Below the pieces are notes generated by a model. That model did not search any database and was not told the DNA's origin. It saw only the letters and a program-made list of their open reading frames with translations. From DATGIQ01 sp035295665 (lineage in GTDB: Bacteria; Planctomycetota; Planctomycetia; Gemmatales; Gemmataceae): 31,322 nucleotides of DNA. This document shows positions 24,919 to 31,322 of this stretch, piece by piece (position 1 is the first letter of the stretch; each line of letters starts with the position of its first letter). The position numbers were made by a program, and so were the translations under genes. The stretch is taken from the NCBI GenBank assembly GCA_035295665.1, contig DATGIQ010000301.1:1-31322 (forward strand). Reading direction: 5' to 3'.

Positions 24919-26991
24919 ATGAAGCCCAGAATCGCCTCTCGTCTCTGCCTGGAAGCCCTCGAAAACAGGTTGCAGCCCGGTTCAATGATTACCCTGCAGG
25001 GTTTTGGCTGGTCGCTGGCGGGGATCGTGCCGCTGCTGAATCCGCAGGCGTGGGAAGCGCCGCGCATGGGTCTCCCCATTTCGCCACAAAACAACGCGCC
25101 GACCTCCAAAATCTCGGCCGCCGTCCCGCCCAAAGCGACTTTCGAGATCGCTATTGCGTTGGAGAGCTCGGCCGGCACCGAAGCGTCTCCTCCTTCCAGG
25201 GACCTCGGAAGCGTTAACCACGCGGCCATGGCACCGGAAGCGGAGCACTTCTTGTGGCAGAATCTCGAAGCCATGCCGCAATCGGCTGAGCCCGCCCCAG
25301 CAATCTCCCTCTCGTTGACGGCCGTCCTCCCATTGGCCACACAGCGGCCCACCACTACCGCGGGCAGCTTACTGCAATCTCCGACCGGCGTGGCACCTCC
25401 GGCGACTCCCCTGGCCTCCTCGCCGGTGAGAGCGCCCCCTGTCGTCGGCGCTTCTGGCCCGGCACTTTCCGGTACCGGACTCCGGGCCGTGCCGGTCCCG
25501 ATCATGCCTCTCCAGACGGGCACCGTCTCCTCTGCGGCCGGCTACGAAACGACGCACAGCATCCACACCGTTCCTTTGGCGCTGGCCAGCGGCCCGAGCC
25601 ATGGCGGCGGCAGTGCTGGCAATCAGGCCACGCTCAATTTCCTTAGCTACCTCGGTGGCTCGGGGCCCGCGGGACTCAACAGCGTTGCGGTGCAGGTAGA
25701 AAATGGGGCCAAGTTCATTTACGTGGCCGGCTTCTACACCGATAGCTCCGGCCGCGCCAACGCCTTTGCGGCGAAATTGGTGGATGGCGCAACTTCCGCC
25801 ATCTGGGCGATGGCCATCACGCCGACCACACCGGGACCGGACAAGGCGACAGGCCTTGCTCTGAGCGGCACCAGTGTCTACGTTGCTGGCTCCTTTGCTG
25901 ACCCCACGGCCAATTCCCAATCGGATGGCTTCGTGGCGGAACTGGACGCCACTACGGGGAACATGCTCTCGATCGGTGTGCTCACGGACACTTCCCTTGC
26001 CGCGGTCACGACCGATCCCACGGGGAATGTCTATGCCGCGGGCTCCGTGCCAGACCCGATCAATGCGCTCCAGCAAGACGTCGTGCTGGTGAAAGCGTCC
26101 AACGACTTGACGACAACCATTTATGATGCCGTCATTCAGTATCAATCACTGACCGGGGCACTGGCCAATTCAGCCGTAACCAGCGGCGGCGGCCTGATCG
26201 TGGATGGTTTGGGGGACGTGTATTTCGCCGGCGGGATCGGACTTGCCAACGACCCGAATAACGATATCGAGCCACTCTATGGCTGGTTCAATGATTCGCT
26301 GGGCCCGAACTTGTTTGCGAGCATCACGGTCCCCAACCCGGCGCACGGCCCGCGGGGAATGGGAACGGGGGTGGCGCTGGATCCCAATGGCAACCTCGTC
26401 TTCACGGGCAGCCTCAACGACGACGGCTCCAGCACGATCATCCCCGGCAGTCCAGGCCGGCTCAGCCAGGATTTGGTGCTCGGACGAGTGCAACCAACTC
26501 TTCAGCCCTTTGTGGATCCGCAGGGCAACCTTCAGTACCGGCCAGCGCTCGAGCCGGTGGATGCCCTGACTTGGTATGTGGACGATCGCACCCCCACTCA
26601 TGCGCGCGCAGGGGATTGGACCGGCAACCAACTGGCTGTGTTGCCGGACGGCTCAACGATCGTGACCGGTGCAGCATACGATCCGGCCGCACTCAGCAAT
26701 CCCCCGCTGTCGAAGCCGACCGCCGGCATCGATGTCCACATGACCCATTTTCTGGCGACCGACAATGCTACGCCCACGGCAGACCTCTCGGACGCCGACC
26801 CGGAGAATATCTTCGGCGGGAACGGGACCGATGTGGGCATGGCCATCGCTCTGGATCCCACCAAAACGACCAACGTGTATGTGGTTGGCAATACGAGTTC
26901 GACTGACCTGCCGACGACGGCCGGTGTGGTCCAACTCACGTATGGCGGTGGCAGCAGCACGGGCTTCGTCGGTCAGGCCAGCGTAGTTTGA
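24919..26991 (+). CDS. Propeller gene 5: SBBP-type beta-propeller protein with RLQPGS signature
   Basis: 690 residues; AGGA lies 8 bases before the ATG. The N-terminus MKPRIASRLCLEALENRLQPGS carries the most typical form of the signature, followed by GFGWSLAGIVPLLN as in genes 2 and 3. The linker is Ala/Pro/Ser-rich with GSLLQSPTGVAPPATP and a GYETTHSIHTVPLALASG segment shared in outline with gene 4. The propeller holds NFLSYLGGSGPAGLNSVAV, YVAGFYTDSSGRANAFAAKL, PDKATGLALSGTSVYVAGS and TDPTGNVYAAGSVPDP. An insertion near 510-550 (LSQDLVLGRVQPTLQPFVDPQGN) makes it longer than gene 4. The invariant block RAGDWTGNQLAVLPDGSTIV...TGAAYDPAA is near 562-590. The end is NVYVVGNTSSTDLPTTAGV and GFVGQASVV. 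Function unknown. Confidence 0.9.
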   Translation: MKPRIASRLCLEALENRLQPGSMITLQGFGWSLAGIVPLLNPQAWEAPRMGLPISPQNNAPTSKISAAVPPKATFEIAIALESSAGTEASPPSRDLGSVNHAAMAPEAEHFLWQNLEAMPQSAEPAPAISLSLTAVLPLATQRPTTTAGSLLQSPTGVAPPATPLASSPVRAPPVVGASGPALSGTGLRAVPVPIMPLQTGTVSSAAGYETTHSIHTVPLALASGPSHGGGSAGNQATLNFLSYLGGSGPAGLNSVAVQVENGAKFIYVAGFYTDSSGRANAFAAKLVDGATSAIWAMAITPTTPGPDKATGLALSGTSVYVAGSFADPTANSQSDGFVAELDATTGNMLSIGVLTDTSLAAVTTDPTGNVYAAGSVPDPINALQQDVVLVKASNDLTTTIYDAVIQYQSLTGALANSAVTSGGGLIVDGLGDVYFAGGIGLANDPNNDIEPLYGWFNDSLGPNLFASITVPNPAHGPRGMGTGVALDPNGNLVFTGSLNDDGSSTIIPGSPGRLSQDLVLGRVQPTLQPFVDPQGNLQYRPALEPVDALTWYVDDRTPTHARAGDWTGNQLAVLPDGSTIVTGAAYDPAALSNPPLSKPTAGIDVHMTHFLATDNATPTADLSDADPENIFGGNGTDVGMAIALDPTKTTNVYVVGNTSSTDLPTTAGVVQLTYGGGSSTGFVGQASVV

Positions 26992-27004
26992 GTTCATTTT
27001 TCAA

Positions 27005-27035
27005 TTGACAAGAGGCCCGCGCCGGTAAAAACTGC
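27005..27035 (+). promoter_or_regulatory. Sigma70-like promoter of propeller gene 6, shared with gene 4
   Basis: TTGACA (27005-27010), 17 bases, AAAACT (27028-27033), with TTCATTTTTCAA upstream. It aligns without gaps to 22640-22670. It begins only 13 bases after the stop of gene 5 and would give a leader of about 70 bases before the ATG at 27109. Confidence 0.6.
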
Positions 27036-27108
27036 AAGATAGTCAATTGCGGCGCCGTATTCGTCACGCGCGCTCGGTGTCCCTTTCTCTTCCGCGTTGG
27101 AGGATTGC

Positions 27109-28842
27109 ATGTCTCTGATCCGAACCCCGCGTCGTTTTGAGAACAGGCAGCGTCGCCACTCCTTTCCCGGCCTTCACCTGGAGGTACTCGAAGATCGACT
27201 TCAGCCCAGTGCCTCGTTCCTCGGACAACCGTGGGACTTTTTGGCTTCGGACCTGATGCAACCCGACCTCGACTCTCCTTCCGCGGCGAGCGATAAGGCG
27301 GCTCACTTCCGTTCGGGCGACTCGGACGGACTGATCCGGCCAACTCTGGCGGCTACGGGCATCTCAGCCGCGGCCGGACAAAAAGTTGATCTGGGTGCGG
27401 TAGCGCAGCCAGCCACGCCGAGCCCCACGGCCAAAATATCGGCCCCGTTCTTGCCCGCGGTGACTCCGACGCTTGGCGCACCTCAGCAGGGTCTATCCGC
27501 GACGGCTTCTCACTCCGTCAATGTGCAGCTGCAACAAGGGCACCATCTCACGCAGATCCAGACGACGATCACCCTGCGAACGGATCAAATCGCATTGTCG
27601 GCGGCCACGGCGCATGTCGTGCAGCACATCGGCGGCAACGCCAATCAGAATTGGGCCACGTACGTGACCGGGACCGCAACCACGGCCACGGGCCAGGGTC
27701 TGGTTCAGGATAGCAGCGGCAATGTGTACGTGACGGGCTCCACCGATGAGGGCACGACCAAGGCAGCGTTTGTGGCCAAATACGATCCAACCGGCAATCT
27801 GCTCTTCTTCAAGAAGTTCCAAGCCAAGGATGTGAGTACGGGCATCACGGACAACCACAGCGAGGGCCACGCCATCGGCCTGGATGGCAATGGAGATATC
27901 TATGTAACGGGCAAGGCAACCAATCCCACAAGCCGTCTCCAAGACGCATTCATCATGCGGTTCTCTGGTACCGGCGTCGTTGATCCGACCTATGGGGTCG
28001 GCTTCGACACGGGTGGTCTGGGGAATGTGAGCGGCAACGGCTTGGTCGTGGCGGCCGATGGGACAGCCACCCTTGTCGGGACGGCCCGCTTCTTTGGCAA
28101 CGATATCTTCCTGGCCGTGATCGGCCCGGATGGTTCCGTTTCGATCAGTGCCACCCATGCATTTGCACCGGGCAGCTTCGTCGACTCTCAGGGGCAACAG
28201 GTCTTCACCTCCACGGTCGGCAATGGCATCGCGTTGAACGCCGACGGTAGCCTGGCCTACATCTCCGGCACGGGCACGCATCCCGGCGGCGACACCGACA
28301 TCATGGCGATGCTGGTTGATACGAACAGCGGCGGCCAAGCCATCGCCGGGTTTTCGTATGTGCCCAACGCCGGCAACGACAGTGGTAACGGCATCGCCGT
28401 GGGAGCCGATGGCACCGTGTACCAGGCGGCCACGTCTACGATTCAGTCGAATGGACAGTCGAGCACCTATGCCACCGTGATCGCCTGGCAAGGATCGCTC
28501 GCCTCCGCGAATTACGGCGTGTACGATCAGAACACGCTCACGGGCACCGGCATCGCAGTGGACCCGTCGGGAAACGCATATCTCACTGGAACAGCGACCG
28601 ATCTCCTCGGCAATACCCGCGCCCTGGCTGATCTCCTGGATTCGACGGGGGCCATCGCCGACACGCTGTTGATTGCCGACAATGGTAGCGGACAGGAATC
28701 GGGTGCGGCCGTCGTGTATTCGCAAGATGGCACGGCGTATTTGACGGGAAACACGAGTTCCAGTAACTTGTCCACGGACGGCAGCGCCCTCAACGGGGAT
28801 CAGGACGCCTTCCTGGCTAATGTCGGGGGCTTTATGTTCTAG
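27109..28842 (+). CDS. Propeller gene 6: SBBP-type beta-propeller protein with RLQPS signature
   Basis: 577 residues from the ATG at 27109, with GGAGG 5 bases upstream; an in-frame TTG at 27097 overlaps that site and is less likely. The N-terminus is rich in Arg (MSLIRTPRRFENRQRRHSF) and leads into LHLEVLEDRLQPSASFL. A linker of about 150 residues follows, with a Gln/His-rich segment (NVQLQQGHHLTQIQTTITL). The propeller starts near 185 with TYVTGTATTATGQGLVQD and continues through SSGNVYVTGSTDEGTTKAAF, GNGDIYVTGKATNP, NADGSLAYISGTGTHPGG and PSGNAYLTGTATDLLGN. It ends STDGSALNGDQDAFLANVG, close to the end of gene 1. It lacks the RAGDWTG block of genes 2-5. The next gene, for an FHA protein, starts 73 bases downstream and may share its transcript. 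Confidence 0.88.
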   Translation: MSLIRTPRRFENRQRRHSFPGLHLEVLEDRLQPSASFLGQPWDFLASDLMQPDLDSPSAASDKAAHFRSGDSDGLIRPTLAATGISAAAGQKVDLGAVAQPATPSPTAKISAPFLPAVTPTLGAPQQGLSATASHSVNVQLQQGHHLTQIQTTITLRTDQIALSAATAHVVQHIGGNANQNWATYVTGTATTATGQGLVQDSSGNVYVTGSTDEGTTKAAFVAKYDPTGNLLFFKKFQAKDVSTGITDNHSEGHAIGLDGNGDIYVTGKATNPTSRLQDAFIMRFSGTGVVDPTYGVGFDTGGLGNVSGNGLVVAADGTATLVGTARFFGNDIFLAVIGPDGSVSISATHAFAPGSFVDSQGQQVFTSTVGNGIALNADGSLAYISGTGTHPGGDTDIMAMLVDTNSGGQAIAGFSYVPNAGNDSGNGIAVGADGTVYQAATSTIQSNGQSSTYATVIAWQGSLASANYGVYDQNTLTGTGIAVDPSGNAYLTGTATDLLGNTRALADLLDSTGAIADTLLIADNGSGQESGAAVVYSQDGTAYLTGNTSSSNLSTDGSALNGDQDAFLANVGGFMF

Positions 28843-28915
28843 AATAGGATCAGGAGGCTTTCCATTCGCGTTCATGGAAGGGGATAAGGGCCCCTGAAGC
28901 TTGGGAAACGAGACC

Positions 28916-30337
28916 GTGAGCAACAACTCGATGGAATTGTTCCTCCAAGCCTGCGGAAGGAAGGGTCCTCTCCGCCTCCAAATCGAGTCTCCCGGGCAAT
29001 CTCTGACCACGCAGCGGATCTTGCACCAGCCGTTCGCGCTCATCGGTTGCGATCCGCGCATGGATTTGTTCCTGAGCCATCCGCAAATTGCCCGCCGCCA
29101 TGCTTACCTCCAGGTGCTCGACGGCAAGATATATTGCATCGATCTCCAGGGCCAAACGGAAGTCCGCGGTGACCGGGAAGCTTCCCCGAACATCTGTTTT
29201 GGCCCATTTTCCCTGCGTGCGGTGGACGAGATCAGTGGCGATCCTCTCCACGTGGCCGAGTTTTCCGCACCGCAGCCGCCCGGTGAAGACGATTTGCCCG
29301 AGGTGGCTTTGGAATTTGTGAACCGGCTGCCGGGACCGACGGTTTGGCGCATGGGGACAAGAATTGCCCTGGTCGGCAAAGCATCGGTGTGCCGGGTGCG
29401 GCTGGTGGGCGACAGCGTGTCCAAGTTCCACTGTAGTCTGGTGCGTACGCCGCTGGGGCTGTGGGTGGTCGACTTGTTCGGCAAAGCGGGGATCACCGTT
29501 AACGAGGCCCCGGTGCGGAGCGCACGGCTCAAGGACGGGGACCGGCTCCAGGTCGGCAATTTCATCATTCGGCCACGCTATCTTCAGCCTGCTCCCGTGC
29601 GGGCTCCGTTGGACGACCTGGGCACCTTGGCTCAGCAGATGATCCAGCAATCCAGCAGCAGCATTTCCTTACCGTCGTTTCGAGATTCGTTTACCGAAAC
29701 AGCCACGCACGACTTGGAACAGACGACAACATCGCCGGCCTCGCCGAGTGCGGCCGCTCCGTCGGACGGACTCCCAATCGCATCGATCCTTCCCCCATTA
29801 CTTCCGACGGCGAGTATATCCGGAGCGTCGGTGCCGGCGAATTCGGAACTGGTGCAGTCGTTACTGGTCCCCATCGCACAGCAGCTGGGCACCATCCAGC
29901 AGCAGATGTTTGAGCAGTTCCAGCAAGCCATGCTGATGATGTTCCAGATGTTTGGCCGGCTCCAGCGCGAACAGATCGGCGTAATCCGCGACGAAATGGA
30001 CCGACTACACCAGTTATCGCGGGAAGTCTTAGCTCTCCAGTCCGAATTGGCAAAGCGTCCGCAACCCACCGCGGAACGGCCGCGCACTGCGCCCGCCTCT
30101 GCCTCCGGGCGCACGGTGCCGGAAAGTGCCACCGTGAGTCCAACGTCCCGGCCCGCCCCGGCGCCCAAACCGGCCCCGGAATCGAAGCCCCTTCCCCAGC
30201 CCGAAGGACAGCCGGAGAAGGATATGCACGCCTGGCTCAGCCAACGGCTTGCGGCGCTACAAGAGGAACGGCAAACCCGTTGGCAGAAGATCGTTAGTTT
30301 CCTGTCCGGTAAAGCACGTGAAAAATCGACGCCATAA
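28916..30337 (+). CDS. Protein with two FHA domains and a coiled coil
   Basis: About 473 residues from a GTG at 28916; TTG at 28901 and ATG at 28931 are alternatives, none with a strong Shine-Dalgarno. The first FHA-like domain (about 10-110) shows FALIGCDPRMDLFLSHPQIARRHAYLQV and IYCIDLQG. The second (about 125-225) shows IALVGKASVCRVRLVGDSVSKFHCSLVR, LWVVDLFGKAGITVNEAPV and LKDGDRLQVGNFIIRP. The usual first-loop Arg is replaced by Cys in one and Lys in the other, while the RRH and SKFH core is kept, so phosphothreonine binding may be altered. A Pro/Ser/Ala linker follows, then a Gln-rich coiled coil at about 320-375 (QQLGTIQQQMFEQFQQAM, LHQLSREVLALQSEL), a Pro-rich stretch and a basic C-terminal helix. 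FHA proteins act in Ser/Thr kinase signalling in the cytoplasm; the partner here is unknown. Confidence 0.87.
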   Translation: MSNNSMELFLQACGRKGPLRLQIESPGQSLTTQRILHQPFALIGCDPRMDLFLSHPQIARRHAYLQVLDGKIYCIDLQGQTEVRGDREASPNICFGPFSLRAVDEISGDPLHVAEFSAPQPPGEDDLPEVALEFVNRLPGPTVWRMGTRIALVGKASVCRVRLVGDSVSKFHCSLVRTPLGLWVVDLFGKAGITVNEAPVRSARLKDGDRLQVGNFIIRPRYLQPAPVRAPLDDLGTLAQQMIQQSSSSISLPSFRDSFTETATHDLEQTTTSPASPSAAAPSDGLPIASILPPLLPTASISGASVPANSELVQSLLVPIAQQLGTIQQQMFEQFQQAMLMMFQMFGRLQREQIGVIRDEMDRLHQLSREVLALQSELAKRPQPTAERPRTAPASASGRTVPESATVSPTSRPAPAPKPAPESKPLPQPEGQPEKDMHAWLSQRLAALQEERQTRWQKIVSFLSGKAREKSTP

Positions 30338-30342
30338 GTTTA

Positions 30343-30365
30343 GCGGCGGTTCGCAGAACCGCGCG
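30343..30365. repeat. REP-like palindrome after the FHA gene
   Basis: A 23-base exact copy of 1879-1901, forming a 7-base stem GCGGTTC/GAACCGC with a GCA loop. It begins 5 bases after the FHA stop and may act as its terminator. The 91 bases from here to dapF hold no gene. Confidence 0.7.
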
Positions 30366-30456
30366 CAGCGTCGCCTAGCTGAGATTGGCGAGAACCCGCC
30401 ATCGCGACTATAATTGAGACCTGCACCGCCTTGCCTCGCAAACCACGGAATCGGCT

Positions 30457-31296
30457 ATGCGCTTCACAAAAATGCATGGTGCCGGCAATGATTACGTCTA
30501 CATCGATTGCTTCCGCAATCCGGTGCCGCGCGACCCTGCTGGCCTGAGCCGAGTTATCAGCGACCGCCACGTCGGCGTCGGCTCCGATGGACTCATCCTG
30601 ATTTGCCCCTCCGATCGAGCCGATGCCCGCATGCGGATGTTCAACGCCGATGGCAGCGAGGCGGAGATGTGCGGCAACGGCATCCGCTGTGTTGCCAAAT
30701 TTCTTTACGATCATGGGCTGGTCCGCAAACCCGTCCTGACGGTGGAGACCGGCCGCGGGGTTCTCACGCTCGAATTGGAGATGGAACGAGACCGCGTGGT
30801 CCAGGTATGCGTCGATATGGGGGAACCCATTCTGCAAGCGGCCCAGATTCCTACGACGCTTCGCGGTGATCCGCCCATCGACGTTCCGCTCCGGGTCGAG
30901 GAGCACATGCTGAACGTGACGTGCGTTTCCATGGGCAACCCCCATTGCGTCACTTTCGTCGAGAATTTGAATGATGGACTCGTCTTGGGCGTGGGGCCAA
31001 AGATGGAGCGCCATGCGGCCTTCCCCCGCCGCACCAATGCGGAATTCGTCCGTGTCGAGAGTCCGGAAGAGGTGACGGTCCGCGTTTGGGAACGCGGCTC
31101 GGGAGAAACGCTTGCTTGCGGCACGGGCGCGTGCGCCGTCGCCGTGGCCGGGAGCCTGACTGGGCAAACGAAACGGCGCATCACGGCTCACCTCCCTGGT
31201 GGCAACTTGCGTCTGCATTGGTCCGAAACGGATAACCATGTCTATCTGACCGGGCCGGCCGTGGAAGTTTTCAGCGGAGAATGGCCCGACACGTGA
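30457..31296 (+). CDS. dapF: Diaminopimelate epimerase
   Basis: 279 residues, the full family length. It converts LL- to meso-diaminopimelate in the lysine and peptidoglycan precursor pathway, in the cytoplasm. The start MRFTKMHGAGNDYVYID is the standard N-terminus. The two catalytic cysteines are present: Cys72 in EMCGNGIRCVAKF and Cys221 in ETLACGTGACAVAVAG. The substrate-binding Asn segment FNADGSEAEMCGNG, VSMGNPHCVTFV and ERGSGETLACGTG all fit. Presence is of interest because planctomycetes were once thought to lack peptidoglycan, but the DAP pathway is also needed for lysine. No operon partner is visible inside the window; the FHA gene precedes it by 119 bases with a palindrome between. 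Confidence 0.98.
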   Translation: MRFTKMHGAGNDYVYIDCFRNPVPRDPAGLSRVISDRHVGVGSDGLILICPSDRADARMRMFNADGSEAEMCGNGIRCVAKFLYDHGLVRKPVLTVETGRGVLTLELEMERDRVVQVCVDMGEPILQAAQIPTTLRGDPPIDVPLRVEEHMLNVTCVSMGNPHCVTFVENLNDGLVLGVGPKMERHAAFPRRTNAEFVRVESPEEVTVRVWERGSGETLACGTGACAVAVAGSLTGQTKRRITAHLPGGNLRLHWSETDNHVYLTGPAVEVFSGEWPDT

Positions 31297-31322
31297 TGGG
31301 ACGGCGGTCGACCGCTCTTCCC

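Noticed and set aside
18120..26991. Repeated DNA in the propeller genes as a CRISPR or satellite array
   Set aside because: The repeats are coding, of irregular spacing and length, and explained by SBBP blades and paralogy.
27493..29061. 522-codon minus-strand open frame
   Set aside because: Antisense to propeller gene 6 and the start of the FHA gene, which both have domain support.

Overview
The window looks like part of a planctomycete chromosome, most likely a Gemmataceae-like lineage. The reasons are high GC, a DUF1559 pseudopilin-like protein, a DUF1571 protein, a CRTAC1/ASPIC-UnbV protein, and a series of proteins that open with a basic N-terminus and a motif close to LExLExRLQPGS, a planctomycete-style N-terminal signature. 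The assignment rests on gene content only. I saw no rRNA, tRNA, CRISPR array, transposase or phage gene.

Left part (1-6092, minus strand): a CRTAC1-family lipoprotein cut by the window edge, a DUF1559 protein, and two adjacent secreted proteins that share one domain and look like an old tandem duplication (one carries a DUF11 module, the other is a lipoprotein). A long palindrome lies between the first two genes.

Middle part (6204-15890): on the plus strand a secreted protein of unknown function, two paralogous small proteins of about 100 residues, and the helicase RecD2, whose start lies 9 bases after the second small gene. Convergent to these on the minus strand are a YugP-type membrane zinc peptidase, a large fusion of HtrA-like protease, lectin-like sandwich and SirB1-type transglutaminase-like/TPR domain, and a DUF1571 protein. 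A short GH3-like protein with degenerate adenylation motifs follows on the plus strand.

Right part (15891-28842): the most distinctive region. Six consecutive plus-strand genes encode 465-690 residue SBBP-type beta-propeller proteins, each beginning with the RLQP signature and none with an ordinary hydrophobic signal peptide. The two outer genes (16123 and 27109) resemble each other. The four inner genes (18120, 20486, 22847, 24919) form a closer set with a shared Ala/Pro linker, a shared propeller and an invariant block containing RAGDWTG and VTGAAYDPAA. Most have their own leader. Genes one and two share one promoter-like sequence; genes four and six share another. This is a locally amplified family of surface or envelope proteins of unknown role.

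Right end: a two-FHA-domain protein with a coiled coil lies 73 bases after the last propeller gene, and diaminopimelate epimerase (dapF) closes the window. Copies of a REP-like palindrome built on GCGGTTCGCAGAACCGC are scattered between genes.
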